A stretch of 64,000 nucleotides of DNA from NCBI GenBank assembly GCA_021778845.1, contig JAJYBU010000018.1, forward strand, positions 1 through 64,000, in the 5' to 3' direction. The translations under genes were made by a program, and so were the position numbers. The stretch is from Acidobacteriota bacterium (GTDB taxonomy: Bacteria > Acidobacteriota > Terriglobia > Terriglobales > Acidobacteriaceae). Shown piece by piece: positions 34,276-44,160 of this stretch. The notes below the pieces were generated by a model. That model made no database searches, had not been told where the DNA came from, and worked only from the letters and a program-made list of their open reading frames with translations. The number at the start of each line of letters is the position of its first letter. Positions within the stretch are counted from its first letter, which is position 1.

Positions 34276-35172
34276 ATGTATCCCTATTTGAATCTCGGTT
34301 TTGCTCATATTGGAACCTTCGGCCTGATGCTCTGGCTGGCCGCCGTCTGCGGCACCGTCGTGCTGCACAGAAACTTTGTTCGCAACGGCTCGGATGCCGA
34401 TGCCCTCAACGTCGTCACCATGGTCGTCCTCGCCGGCATCGTCGGCGCCAAGCTCTGGCACGAGCTCGAAAATGTCCGCGACCTCGTGGCCGCCTGGCGT
34501 GACATCCTATACCCCGGCCTGCATCACCCCCAGATTGTCCTGTTCAACTTCCTGCACTGGTTCCAGGCTGGCTTTGCGTGGTACGGCGGCCTGCTTGCCG
34601 GCGTCTCCACGCTCATGCTCCAGGGCGTCCTCGCCAAACCCAACGGGCTCACCGGCCGCCGCGCTGCCCTCCGCATGCTGGACTTCGCCGCCCCCGCCGC
34701 GGCCATTGGCTACGGCGTCGGCCGCATCGGCTGCCTCACCTCCGGCGACGGCGACTACGGCATCAACACGACTCTCCCCTGGGGCGTCCACATGATGCAC
34801 GGCCTCACGCAGTACACCCGCGCGTTGGTCCTGCCCAACCCTCCCACCGCTGCCGTTCAGCCCACTCCCATCTACGAGTTTCTCTTCGCCGTCGCCCTCG
34901 CCTGGTGGCTCTGGAAGCGCGCCTCCAAACCCCTCCCGCTCGGCTTCCTCACCGGCGAATACCTTGCCCTCAGCGGCATCGGCCGATTCCTCGTGGAGTT
35001 CGTCCGCATCAACCCCCGCATCTACTTCCACCACACCCTGTCGAACGCCCAGGTAGCAGCGCTCGGCAGCGTCGTGTTTGGAGTGGCAATGATGTTCGTT
35101 ACCCGCCACAACGAGGCCATCATCTCCCAGCCCCTGTCGAAGCTAGCTAAAGACGCACCAGCCCCCGCGTAA
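34276..35172 (+). CDS. lgt: Prolipoprotein diacylglyceryl transferase
   Basis: This 298-residue polytopic inner-membrane enzyme attaches diacylglycerol to the lipobox Cys of prolipoproteins. The signature G-R-I-G-C-L-x-S-G-D-x-D-Y-G lies at about 151-164. The loop that in E. coli contains H-G-G (His103) reads W-Y-G-G here, a Tyr substitution that I believe occurs in other lineages. The ATG at 34276 gives the expected M-Y-P-Y-L-N start, only 9 bases past a TATACT box (34261-34266), so the leader may be very short. lspA is at 40.5 kb. Confidence 0.92.
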   Translation: MYPYLNLGFAHIGTFGLMLWLAAVCGTVVLHRNFVRNGSDADALNVVTMVVLAGIVGAKLWHELENVRDLVAAWRDILYPGLHHPQIVLFNFLHWFQAGFAWYGGLLAGVSTLMLQGVLAKPNGLTGRRAALRMLDFAAPAAAIGYGVGRIGCLTSGDGDYGINTTLPWGVHMMHGLTQYTRALVLPNPPTAAVQPTPIYEFLFAVALAWWLWKRASKPLPLGFLTGEYLALSGIGRFLVEFVRINPRIYFHHTLSNAQVAALGSVVFGVAMMFVTRHNEAIISQPLSKLAKDAPAPA

Positions 35173-35209
35173 CGCCCAGCCTCATGGTCAGGATTGCGGA
35201 GGTGGCTCC

Positions 35210-35920
35210 CTACAGCCGCTTCAGGAATGCCCGCGCCAGTTCCAGCTCCGGAAACAGCCGTTCCTCCGCCTGGAACTCCCGCGAGTGTACGCACCGCCGA
35301 CCGGCCCGCACCCGCACCGGATGCTTCAGGTGCAGCATCTCGTGGTACAGCAGATACTCGATCGCATACCGTGGCGTACCTGGCCGGTCGAACACCCTGC
35401 TCACCACGATCGTATTGTGCGCCGCATCGTAGTGTCCGAGCATCCGCTTGGCCACATGCGCGCTCCATGTCAGGGTAGGCCGCCCCAGCAGCCCATGGAA
35501 GAATTGCCTGTTCACCGCCTCGAACACTTCGTCGAGGTCATAGAGATCCCCCTGCGGCGAACTGAGCACCTTCCGCCCACGCATCTGCCGCATGCGCTCT
35601 GCCTGCTTCGAGACCGCCTCGGACTGCGTATACCGCCGGTAGCGGTCCGCAAACACCGCCCCTACCGGCTTGCGATACAGCTTGGCCAGAAGGATATGCG
35701 CAATCGCTTGGTGAATATTTTCGGGAGCGTGCTCCAGCAGATCGGAGAGCCGCACGATCAGCTTTCCATCGCGCAGTCGGATCGTCGTATTCAGGCTTGT
35801 AAACCGCCGGAACTTTACCTCCAGCTCCGGCATCGGTGCCCGCGGACGCAGCGCACGGTACTCCTGCTCAAAGAGCGAGAGGATCGCAGGCGAAACAGTT
35901 GGCAGAGCAATACGCGGCAC
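35210..35920 (-). CDS. SprT-like zinc metalloprotease-domain protein
   Basis: This 236-residue protein has the zinc motif H-E-M-L-H in the context I-E-Y-L-L-Y-H-E-M-L-H-L-K-H-P. It is preceded by a SprT-like segment T-L-T-W-S-A and followed by a basic V-R-x-x-R-R-x-V-H-S-R-E-F. No signal peptide is seen, so it is cytoplasmic. Substrates are unknown. It converges with lgt. Confidence 0.75.
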   Translation of the reverse strand: MPRIALPTVSPAILSLFEQEYRALRPRAPMPELEVKFRRFTSLNTTIRLRDGKLIVRLSDLLEHAPENIHQAIAHILLAKLYRKPVGAVFADRYRRYTQSEAVSKQAERMRQMRGRKVLSSPQGDLYDLDEVFEAVNRQFFHGLLGRPTLTWSAHVAKRMLGHYDAAHNTIVVSRVFDRPGTPRYAIEYLLYHEMLHLKHPVRVRAGRRCVHSREFQAEERLFPELELARAFLKRL

Positions 35921-35980
35921 GCTAGCTCAGCCTATCATCTTCCGCGCGGAGGATTTCGCCCTGCCCGCATCCCTTCTAGA

Positions 35981-36080
35981 GCCATTCGCTTTCAGGTGTA
36001 GTCGCAATCATTTTGATGTTGGTCATTCCGTAGCGTAGCGGAGGCATCTGCTTCTTGAACCGGCGACTACACCTGATGGC
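35981..36080. repeat. MITE-like hairpin element with 13-bp terminal inverted repeats
   Basis: CAGGTGTAGTCGC (35993-36005) is exactly repeated in inverse at 36063-36075, and outer GCCAT (35981-35985) pairs with ATGGC (36076-36080). The roughly 57-base interior contains the dispersed core GTCATTCCGTAGCGTAGCG at 36022-36040, related to the copy at 30928. No coding capacity is seen. This looks like a small non-autonomous mobile element or REP-type hairpin in the gap between two genes. Confidence 0.7.
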
Positions 36081-36088
36081 AATTGGTT

Positions 36089-37423
36089 CTAATGCGCATG
36101 TTCGAGCGCAATCAGCCGATGCTGCGCCTCAAATGTCTGGTCCGGAAACTTATCGCCCGCCAGCACGAGAAATGCTTTATAGGCAGCAATCGCCGGCTTG
36201 ATCTGGTGCAGCGTATCGTGCGCCGTAGCCTCCAGAAACAGGGAAGTCGGCGAGTTTGGCAGCACCGTTGAACGTGCATCCAGCGCATCCAGGCAAGTCT
36301 GCGGATCATGGTTCTTCGACGCCGCAAACGCCAGATGTCCTTCGGCCTCGCCCCACGCCTGGTCGTCGTGGAACGCCGCGCGCAACGCGACGGCTTTTTC
36401 CAGCGTCGCCTCCGCCTCAGCATCATGGCTCTGCTTCACCTGCGCACTGCCCAGCGCATCCAGCAGCACTGGATCGTTCGGCGTCGCGGCCAGCAGTTGC
36501 GTATAGAGCTTCTCCGCGGCAGCATTGTCTCCGTTGACGTAATAGAGTTGCGCCAGCAATTGTGTTGTATCCGGATCGGCCGCAATCTTCGGCTCAGACG
36601 CGCGCAACTGTTCCAGCAGCGGAATCGCCTGCGCCGCCTTCCCCTCGGCTGCGTACAACGTCGTAGCCTGCGCCACCAGCCGCGGGTCGTTCGGGTGCGC
36701 CTTCAGCCCGGCCGTGAGCACCGTATCGGCGTCCGCCAGCTTGCCCTCCTTCTGCAGCGCATGCGCCAGGCCGGCCGTCGCATCCACATCGCCGGGCATC
36801 AGGGTCAAAGCCCGCCTGTACGTCGTCACCGCATCCGCAGCATCGCCAGCGCGGTCGGCGAGCTCCGCGGCCATCAGCACATCGTCCGGGCTCTCTGGCG
36901 ACAACTTCAGCGCTTCCAGCAACTCCGTGCGCGCGGCATCCGGATGGCTGGTCTCGTCCAGATGAGCCAGTGCCCGCAGTGCCCGCGCCCGCAGTTCAGG
37001 CGCTGCCGTAGCCATGTTCGCCGCGTCCATCAGTTCGCTGTGCGCAGCCTCTGTCCGCCCGGCGCGAGCATCCAGCAGTCCCAGTGCAACCTTGGGCTCC
37101 GCAAACCCCGGCAGCGCGGCGATAGACGCTGCATACGCCTTGGCTGCATCAGCCTCTTCGCCGTTGCGCTCCTCAGCGAACCCGAGGTCGTACCATATGC
37201 GGCCGTCCTTGGAATTCGCGGCCGCCAGCGTCTTCAGCTTTTCCTCCGCGCCCTTGTAGTCCTGCTTTTCGAGCGCGCTCTCAGCTTCGCGAATCTGCGC
37301 TGTCACCGCATCCTGATGGGACGTGTCATCGACACTTCGCGTCCCCGGCGGAAGCTGCTGCGCCAGTACCGGTAGCATCACGAAGGGAAGCAGTGCAGGG
37401 AAGATCATCGTAGGTTTCATCAC
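36089..37423 (-). CDS. Exported tetratricopeptide-repeat protein
   Basis: This 444-residue protein begins with a signal peptide (hydrophobic core about 7-20, ending V-L-A-Q). It continues as about ten degenerate TPR helices, for example A-L-E-K-Q-D-Y-K-G-A and G-F-A-E-E-R-N-G-E-E-A-D-A-A. It is likely a periplasmic scaffold; no partner is indicated. Its start overlaps the uvrA stop by 4 bases, so it is translated with the repair gene, an odd pairing. Confidence 0.8.
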   Translation of the reverse strand: MMKPTMIFPALLPFVMLPVLAQQLPPGTRSVDDTSHQDAVTAQIREAESALEKQDYKGAEEKLKTLAAANSKDGRIWYDLGFAEERNGEEADAAKAYAASIAALPGFAEPKVALGLLDARAGRTEAAHSELMDAANMATAAPELRARALRALAHLDETSHPDAARTELLEALKLSPESPDDVLMAAELADRAGDAADAVTTYRRALTLMPGDVDATAGLAHALQKEGKLADADTVLTAGLKAHPNDPRLVAQATTLYAAEGKAAQAIPLLEQLRASEPKIAADPDTTQLLAQLYYVNGDNAAAEKLYTQLLAATPNDPVLLDALGSAQVKQSHDAEAEATLEKAVALRAAFHDDQAWGEAEGHLAFAASKNHDPQTCLDALDARSTVLPNSPTSLFLEATAHDTLHQIKPAIAAYKAFLVLAGDKFPDQTFEAQHRLIALEHAH

Positions 37424-40400
37424 GCCACCTCACGCTTTCGCTGCAAACCGCCATCGAGCACCGGGCCCAGCCAATAACCCGTATGTGATGCCTGCTCCGT
37501 GGCTATCTCCTCCGGCGTCCCTGTTGCCACAATCTGTCCGCCGCCCGATCCGCCTTCTGGTCCCATGTCAATCACCCAATCCGCGCACTTAATCACATCG
37601 AGGTTGTGTTCGATCACTAATAACGAACCACCGCCATCGATCAGCTTGTGGAATGCCGCCAGCAACTTCGCCACATCTTCGAAGTGCAATCCCGTCGTCG
37701 GCTCATCCAGAATGTAGAGGATTCTGCTCGCCGCCCGTTTCGCCTCGCCGCGAACCCCTGCCGCCCCACCCGATGATCCAGCCCGCGCCGCAGCCAGATG
37801 CTGCGCCAGCTTCACGCGCTGCGCCTCGCCGCCGCTCAGCGTCGTTGCGCTCTGGCCCAGCCGCACATATCCAAGACCCACCTCATCGAGCACCGCCAGC
37901 TTATCGACGATCTTCGGATGTCCCGCAAAATACACCAGCGCCTCGCGCACAGTCATCCCAAGCACTTCGTGGATATTCTTCCCCTTGTACTTCACCTCAA
38001 GGATGGACGCTTTATAACGCGTTCCGTTACATTCCTCGCAGGGCAGCTCGATGTCCGCGAGAAACTGCATCTCCACCGTCACCGTGCCATCGCCCTCGCA
38101 CACGTCACATCGTCCACCTGGAACATTGAACGAGAACGACCCGGCCGTAAGGTTCTTCCGACGCGCATCGGGCTGCGCCGCAAACAGCTCTCGAACCGCA
38201 TCGAAGGCCTTGATATAAGTCACCGGATTAGAGCGCGGCGTGCGGCCAATCGGCGACTGATCGACCAGCACGACATCATTCAAATACTGTGATCCGGAAA
38301 GCTCGCGGTACAGGTTCGCCACCTCGCGCGCACTACCCTCAGCCTGCCCGAGAGCCTGCATCAGTGCGCGGTATAACACCTGGTGTACCAGCGTAGACTT
38401 TCCCGATCCCGACACGCCTGTCACGCAGCACAGCAGCCCCAGCGGAATCTCCACATCGATGCCACGCAGATTATGAATCCGAGCGCCGCGTAAAATCAGC
38501 TTCTCCCGCCCCGGTTCCAGACGATGTTTCGGAACGGCAATGCTCGCCCGCCCGCTGAGATATCGCCCCGTCAACGACGCTGGATTCTCGCGCACTGCTT
38601 CGACGGTCCCAGCCGCCAGAAGGTGACCACCCAGCTCCCCTGCACCTGGCCCCAGGTCCAGCAGGTGATCGGCCGCTCGAATCACATCCGGATCGTGTTC
38701 CACCACCAGGATCGTATTGCCGAGATCGCGCAGCTCTTCCATGATCGTGATCAGCTTCGCCGTATCGCGCGTGTGCAGCCCGATCGAGGGTTCGTCGAGC
38801 ACATACAGCGCACCCACCAGCCGTGACCCCAGACTCGCCGCCAATTGAATTCTCTGCGACTCGCCTCCACTCAGCGTAGAACTCAGCCGGTCCAGCGTCA
38901 GATATTCCAACCCTACCTGCTGCAGGAAGTGCACGCGTTGGCGCACCTCTTCGAGTACCTTCCCTGCGACCTCCTGCTGAGACGGACTCAACGTGAGATT
39001 GTCGAGAAACGCCTGTGCTTCGGTGATGGTCAGCGCGCAGGTCTCGCAGATGTTTTTATCGTTAAGCAGCACCGCCCGCGCCTCTGGACGAAGCCGTTGC
39101 CCGCGGCAATCCGGGCATGTCGCGTAGCCCCGATAGCGCGAGAGAAACACGCGCACATGCAGCTTGTATTTCTTGCGTTCGAGCTCCGCAAAGAAGCCGC
39201 GAATTCCAGGCCAGCTTCCTCTGCCCTCTTCGATGAATCGCTGCTGCGTCTCTGTCAGATCAAACCACGGCACATCGACGGAGATGCCCTCAGCCTTCGC
39301 AGCCCGCTTCATCTCTCCGTGCCATGCGCGATACTTCGGCTTTGTCCACGGATCAATCGCACCTTCATCCAGAGTCTTCGCGCGGTCGGGGATGATGAGG
39401 TTCGGATCGAAGTCAATGGTGTTGCCAAATCCCTGGCACCGCGGACACGCGCCATAGGGATTGTTGAAGCTGAACAGCCGCGGCTCCGGCTCGCGATACG
39501 CCCGATGGCAACTGGAGCACTCAAACGCTGACGAATACCTCAGCGACACCGCCTCGCTCTCGTCGCGCGGAACAGTGCGCAGCACAATCTCTCCCGCTTC
39601 GCGGTATCCCGTCTCAATCGCATCCACCAGCCGCGCGCGTATCTCCGCAGACAGCGCAAGCCGATCGGCGAGCACGTAAATCGGCCGCGTCTCGACGGCG
39701 CCAAAGTCCAGTTCAAGCAGTGACTCCGGTGTCGAAAACTCGACGATCTTTCCCGCGCCGCCAGCCTCGTCTGCCTGCCAAAGCCGGTTGTAGCCGCGCC
39801 GCCGCAACTCTCCCAGCCGCTCCTTCAGCGTCTCCGTCACATTCACCACGACAACAGCCGAGTCCTTCTTTGCCCCCTTCGCCGGCTTCTTGGCCGTCTT
39901 CTTCACCGCTTCCACAGCGTCGGTTCCGGCAACCGACGCTGGCCCCTGCATTGGCTCCAGTTTCACCTCGCGCCGCACAATCGGGAACAGCGCATACACC
40001 CGCGTCCCTTCGGCCATCGCGAGTACGCGCGTGACAATCTCGTCCACCGTGTCATGCCGCACCACGCCGCCGCAGTGCAGACAGGTCACCGTTCCGCACC
40101 GCGCATAGAGCAGCCGCAGATAGTCGTATATCTCGGTGGCCGTCGCTACGGTCGAGCGCGGATTGCGTGTCTGATTCTTCTGCTTGATCGCGATGGCAGG
40201 CGCAAGCCCATCCATGAAGTCCACATCCGGCTTTTCGATACGCTCCAGGAACTGCCGCGCATACGCCGACAGGCTCTCGACATACCGCCTCTGTCCCTCG
40301 GCATACACCGTATCGAACGCCAGCGACGACTTCCCTGAGCCCGACACGCCGCTCACAACCGTCAGTGCATTATGCGGGATATCGACGTCGATGCCCTTGA

Positions 40401-40467
40401 GATTATGCGTCCGCGCGCCGCGAATCGTAATCTTGTCGTTCCCGCCATCGATGTCCATGCCGCTCAC
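37420..40467 (-). CDS. uvrA: Excinuclease ABC subunit A
   Basis: This 1015-residue damage-recognition ATPase of nucleotide excision repair is longer than the usual 940. Walker A (G-V-S-G-S-G-K-S-S) is at about 40-48, and a second G-V-S-G-S-G-K-S-T lies midway. Zinc fingers are visible (C-x2-C pairs near 129 and in C-D-V-C...C-E-E-C), with two ABC signatures (S-T-L-S-G-G-E and T-T-L-S-G-G-E). Extra length comes partly from a Lys/Ala-rich insertion at about 168-211 and a Gly/Ala/Arg insertion before the last Walker B. It overlaps lspA and the TPR gene by 4 bases each. Confidence 0.96.
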   Translation of the reverse strand: MSGMDIDGGNDKITIRGARTHNLKGIDVDIPHNALTVVSGVSGSGKSSLAFDTVYAEGQRRYVESLSAYARQFLERIEKPDVDFMDGLAPAIAIKQKNQTRNPRSTVATATEIYDYLRLLYARCGTVTCLHCGGVVRHDTVDEIVTRVLAMAEGTRVYALFPIVRREVKLEPMQGPASVAGTDAVEAVKKTAKKPAKGAKKDSAVVVVNVTETLKERLGELRRRGYNRLWQADEAGGAGKIVEFSTPESLLELDFGAVETRPIYVLADRLALSAEIRARLVDAIETGYREAGEIVLRTVPRDESEAVSLRYSSAFECSSCHRAYREPEPRLFSFNNPYGACPRCQGFGNTIDFDPNLIIPDRAKTLDEGAIDPWTKPKYRAWHGEMKRAAKAEGISVDVPWFDLTETQQRFIEEGRGSWPGIRGFFAELERKKYKLHVRVFLSRYRGYATCPDCRGQRLRPEARAVLLNDKNICETCALTITEAQAFLDNLTLSPSQQEVAGKVLEEVRQRVHFLQQVGLEYLTLDRLSSTLSGGESQRIQLAASLGSRLVGALYVLDEPSIGLHTRDTAKLITIMEELRDLGNTILVVEHDPDVIRAADHLLDLGPGAGELGGHLLAAGTVEAVRENPASLTGRYLSGRASIAVPKHRLEPGREKLILRGARIHNLRGIDVEIPLGLLCCVTGVSGSGKSTLVHQVLYRALMQALGQAEGSAREVANLYRELSGSQYLNDVVLVDQSPIGRTPRSNPVTYIKAFDAVRELFAAQPDARRKNLTAGSFSFNVPGGRCDVCEGDGTVTVEMQFLADIELPCEECNGTRYKASILEVKYKGKNIHEVLGMTVREALVYFAGHPKIVDKLAVLDEVGLGYVRLGQSATTLSGGEAQRVKLAQHLAAARAGSSGGAAGVRGEAKRAASRILYILDEPTTGLHFEDVAKLLAAFHKLIDGGGSLLVIEHNLDVIKCADWVIDMGPEGGSGGGQIVATGTPEEIATEQASHTGYWLGPVLDGGLQRKREVA

Positions 40468-40967
40468 TCACTCCTTTGCGGCCGCAACATCTCCAGCAGC
40501 AGCAGGCACGCGCCGACCACAATCGCCGAGTCCGCAACATTGAAGTCAGGCCAGTGATAGTGAACGATATGCACCTCGAGAAAATCCACCACATGCAGAT
40601 AGCGAATGCGGTCGTACAGATTCCCGATCGCTCCTCCGAGGATGAGCGCCAGCGCCAAAGACGTCAGCGTAACGCTGCGTCCCATCTTCCATATCAGCAC
40701 CAGCACCACGATCACCGCAATGATCGAAAACCCAACCAGCAGGTTGCGCACCAGGATGGGTGACGCGCTCCCTTCAAACATGCTGAAAGCCGCGCCAGTA
40801 TTGAGCACATGCGTCAGCCGAAATATCTTCGGAATCACAACAATGGCACGTCCCGGCAGAATGTGCGCAACGATCCACAGCTTTGTCACCCGATCAAGGA
40901 TGATCACCAGCGCAGCAATCACCAGCATCAACCAGCGCATGTCGCGTCCAGCAGAATGATTCGACAT
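40464..40967 (-). CDS. lspA: Lipoprotein signal peptidase
   Basis: This 167-residue aspartic protease with four membrane segments cleaves prolipoprotein signal peptides after Lgt has acted. The motifs N-T-G-A-A-F-S, G-N-L-Y-D-R and F-N-V-A-D-S supply the two catalytic Asp residues. The start ATG at 40967 overlaps the ileS stop (TAATG), the classic ileS-lspA pairing. The frame is open upstream inside ileS but not as LspA. Confidence 0.95.
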   Translation of the reverse strand: MSNHSAGRDMRWLMLVIAALVIILDRVTKLWIVAHILPGRAIVVIPKIFRLTHVLNTGAAFSMFEGSASPILVRNLLVGFSIIAVIVVLVLIWKMGRSVTLTSLALALILGGAIGNLYDRIRYLHVVDFLEVHIVHYHWPDFNVADSAIVVGACLLLLEMLRPQRSE

Positions 40968-43852
40968 TACGCAGCCTCCCCAACCATCGGCGGGAAGCCA
41001 ATTGCATCGAGCGCCTCTGCACACCGCGCGCACACCGTCGGCCAGCGATCGTCCGCTCCAACATCGGCGACGACGCGCCAGCAACGTTCGCACTTCGCGC
41101 CATCGGCCACCTGCGCCTCGATTATCATCGCGGACTCCTGCTGTGTCGCTCCCACCACCTGCACCGTTGCCTGCGAGACGTTGAAGAACTCCGCCAACGC
41201 GCCCTCATATCGCTGCAGCACCACAGCGTCCGCCGAGCCTTCCGCTGCAATCACGCGCACGCTTGCATCCAGCGACTTTCCAATCGCCTTAGCCAAACGC
41301 AGCGACTCAAGTTCAACCATCACAGATTGGCGAATGCGAGTCAGCGTCTGCCAATCCTCCTCCAAGCCTGCGATGCGTCCCGGTACAATCTCCGCAACAT
41401 CCGGGAACAGCGCGAGATGCACGCTGGACAAACGTCCCTCGATCCTGGGCAGATACTGCCACACCTCATCGGCCGTGAAGGACAGGATAGGTGCAATCAA
41501 CCGCGTCATCGCCTCGGCGATCCGCCAGATCGCCGTCTGCGCGCTGCGACGTGCCGAACTCTTCGGCGCAAAGGTGTACAGCCTGTCCTTCACCACATCG
41601 AGGTACAACGCACTCAGATCGGAGTTCGTAAACTCATTCAACGCGTGATACGCCCGATGGAACTCGAACTCGTCGTAGGCCCTGCGAATCGCTACGTCCA
41701 GTTCCGCAGTCCGCGCCAGAATGTACTGATCGAGCGGCTGCATCTCCGCCCAGGCAATTGCATCCGTTGCAGGATCGAAGTCCGAGAGATTGCTCAGTAG
41801 AAAACGCAGCGTGTTGCGCAGCTTGCGATAGTTGTCACTCACGCGCTGCATCAGGTTTTCGCTCGCCGCCACATCCTCGCGGAAGTCCACGCTCGCAACC
41901 CAAAGGCGAATGATCTCGCCGCCCAGTCGGTTCGCCACATCCACCGGATCGACGCCATTGCCAAGCGACTTCGAGAAGGCTCGCCCCTGCTCATCGAGCG
42001 TCCATCCGCTCGTTGCCACCATCCGATACGGCGCCGCATCACGAATCCCAACCGAACTCAGCAGGGAAGAGTGAAACCATCCGCGATGCTGGTCGCCGCC
42101 TTCGGTATAGAGATCAGCCGGCCAATGCAGCTCCGGTTCCACGTCGAGCACGGCATGCCAGCTCGCGCCGCTCTCAAACCACACATCGAGGATGTCCATC
42201 TCCTTGCGAAACTGCATGACCGCACCGCACGCTCTGCACGCTGTCTCGGCCGGCAGCAGCGTGTCAGCGCCGTACTTGTACCATGCGTCCGCACCTTCTT
42301 TCGCGAACAGATCAACAACACTCTTATTGATCTCCTCGTCGTTCAGCGGTTCGTGGCACTTGTCGCACAGAAAGACTGCAATCGGAACTCCCCAGATGCG
42401 CTGCCGCGAAATGCACCAGTCCGGCCGTGTCGCAATCATGTTGGAGATCCGCTCCTCGCCCCATGCCGGATCCCACGTCACGCGTGCAATCTCCTCCAGC
42501 GCACGTTCGCGGAATGTTGTCGTCGGCGCATCGGCCCTGGGTGAAAGCACTGGGGTCTCCATCGAGATGAACCACTGCTCCGTCGCCCGAAAGATCAGCG
42601 GCTTGTGGCAGCGCCAGCAGTGCGGATATTTGTGCTCCAGGTTGTGCCGACCCATCAGCGCGCCCTTGGTCACCAGCAGCGCCTCGATCGGTGCATTCGC
42701 CTTGAAGACAAAGATCCCGTCGTACTCCGGCAGGCCGTTGCGTAGCTTGCCCTGTGCATCGACATCGCAGGTCAACGGCAACTCATATCGTTGACCGGTC
42801 ACGAAGTCGTCCGGTCCATGCGCCGGGGCCGTATGCACCGCCCCTGTACCCTGATCTGTCGTCACATAGTCCGCCGTTACGCCCAGAATCTCGCGCTCCA
42901 GGAACGGATGGGCAAACTTCACGCGGTCCAGCTTTGAACCCATGAAACTTGCAATTGGCGTCGCACTCTTCAGGTTGCCAATCAGGTCGCAGCCTTCGCG
43001 TACCTGCTCCACCAGCGCCTCGGCGACGATATACACATCCTCGCCATCCGCCAGCGCCACGTACGGAATCTCCGGGTTGAACGCCACAGCCATCGATGCG
43101 GGCAGCGTCCATGGCGTCGTTGTCCAGATGATCGTCCAGACGTTTTTGCCTCTCAACCGCGGATCAATCTTCTCCGGCGCGCTCTTCAGTCTGTACCGCA
43201 CGTATACGCTGGGCGACGTGTGTATCTCGTACTCCACCTCGGCCTCGGCCAGCGCCGTATGGTCGTGCGAGCACCAATACACTGGCTTCAATCCCTTGTA
43301 GACGAAGCCCTTCTCGTAAAACCCGTAAAAAGTCTCCAGAATCTGCGCTTCATAGGGGAAGTCCATCGTGGCGTACGGCCTGTCCCAGCGGCCAAACACG
43401 CCTAGCCGCTTGAACTGCGAACGCTGCAAATCGATAAACTTCGCCGCATACTCGCGACACGCCTTGCGCACCGCGACCGGGTCCATCTCCAACTTCTTCC
43501 CGCCGAGCTTCTCATCGACTTTGATCTCGATCGGCAGCCCGTGGCAATCCCATCCCGGAACATACGGCGCATCGAATCCGGCCATGGTTTTGGTCTTGAC
43601 GACAAAATCCTTGATGCACTTGTTCAGTGCATGACCCAGGTGAATCGCACCGTTGGCATAGGGCGGTCCATCGTGCAGAATGTACGTTGGCGCCCCGGCT
43701 CGTACCTTGCGAATCTGTTCATACAAGCCGGCATCGTCCCATCCCGCCAGCCGGATCGGCTCGTTCTGGGGCAGGTTCGCCTTCATCGGGAAGTCGGTTT
43801 TGGGGAGGTTTAGCGTTCCCTTGAGGCTCTTCTTCTTGTCATCGTCAGACAT
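40967..43852 (-). CDS. ileS: Isoleucyl-tRNA synthetase
   Basis: This 961-residue class I synthetase has the HIGH motif in G-A-I-H-L-G-H-A near residue 70 and the KMSKS variant F-S-K-S-L-G-N. A C-terminal zinc site reads C-E-R-C-W...C-A-R-C. The G-W-D-C-H-G-L-P segment is typical. The ATG at 43852 follows GGAG by 6 bases; two nearby in-frame ATGs (43858, 43864) are less well placed, and the frame runs on to 44143 without similarity. It is the first gene of ileS-lspA-uvrA-TPR. Confidence 0.96.
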   Translation of the reverse strand: MSDDDKKKSLKGTLNLPKTDFPMKANLPQNEPIRLAGWDDAGLYEQIRKVRAGAPTYILHDGPPYANGAIHLGHALNKCIKDFVVKTKTMAGFDAPYVPGWDCHGLPIEIKVDEKLGGKKLEMDPVAVRKACREYAAKFIDLQRSQFKRLGVFGRWDRPYATMDFPYEAQILETFYGFYEKGFVYKGLKPVYWCSHDHTALAEAEVEYEIHTSPSVYVRYRLKSAPEKIDPRLRGKNVWTIIWTTTPWTLPASMAVAFNPEIPYVALADGEDVYIVAEALVEQVREGCDLIGNLKSATPIASFMGSKLDRVKFAHPFLEREILGVTADYVTTDQGTGAVHTAPAHGPDDFVTGQRYELPLTCDVDAQGKLRNGLPEYDGIFVFKANAPIEALLVTKGALMGRHNLEHKYPHCWRCHKPLIFRATEQWFISMETPVLSPRADAPTTTFRERALEEIARVTWDPAWGEERISNMIATRPDWCISRQRIWGVPIAVFLCDKCHEPLNDEEINKSVVDLFAKEGADAWYKYGADTLLPAETACRACGAVMQFRKEMDILDVWFESGASWHAVLDVEPELHWPADLYTEGGDQHRGWFHSSLLSSVGIRDAAPYRMVATSGWTLDEQGRAFSKSLGNGVDPVDVANRLGGEIIRLWVASVDFREDVAASENLMQRVSDNYRKLRNTLRFLLSNLSDFDPATDAIAWAEMQPLDQYILARTAELDVAIRRAYDEFEFHRAYHALNEFTNSDLSALYLDVVKDRLYTFAPKSSARRSAQTAIWRIAEAMTRLIAPILSFTADEVWQYLPRIEGRLSSVHLALFPDVAEIVPGRIAGLEEDWQTLTRIRQSVMVELESLRLAKAIGKSLDASVRVIAAEGSADAVVLQRYEGALAEFFNVSQATVQVVGATQQESAMIIEAQVADGAKCERCWRVVADVGADDRWPTVCARCAEALDAIGFPPMVGEAA

Positions 43853-43900
43853 CAACATCTCCATGGTGCCGTGCGGCCAGGAAAATAATCCGGTTACAAG

Positions 43901-43968
43901 CGGGCAAACTCTTATTGTAATGGGCTCAGCGGCCAGTTTGCCCGATACCGGCCTACGGGGAAGCCGGT
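43901..43968 (-). promoter_or_regulatory. Two hairpins in the ileS leader
   Basis: CGGGCAAACT (43901-43910) and AGTTTGCCCG (43935-43944) form an exact 10-bp stem around 24 bases. ACCGGC (43947-43952) and GCCGGT (43963-43968) form a 6-bp stem beside it. Neither has a U-run, and no T-box consensus is visible. They lie in the 308-base divergent gap between ileS and tonB. Confidence 0.4.
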
Positions 43969-44058
43969 GAAACTCTCTTTGAACTACTTTTCCCTCTCGT
44001 GCGTCTAATGTAGAGAGCAAACCTGGGCAAGAGTTTGTAGAATGATCCAGGGACTCGG

Positions 44059-44097
44059 CGACGCATCTTTTCCGGAAGACGACGCATCTTTCCCGGA
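44059..44097 (+). promoter_or_regulatory. Two 18-bp direct repeats upstream of tonB
   Basis: CGACGCATCTTTTCCGGA (44059-44076) recurs at 44080-44097 with one change (T to C at the twelfth base). The period is 21 bp, two helical turns, which is typical of paired protein-binding sites on one face. They end 63 bases before the tonB start. Confidence 0.5.
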
Positions 44098-44160
44098 TGT
44101 TGAAGACCACATTCGCCGCATGCAAATTTAGAAGGCAACGCAAAGACCCGTTCCTCCCCT

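Noticed and set aside
43853-44160. T-box riboswitch in the ileS leader
   Set aside because: No AGGGTGGNACCGCG-like sequence or specifier stem is visible on the minus strand.
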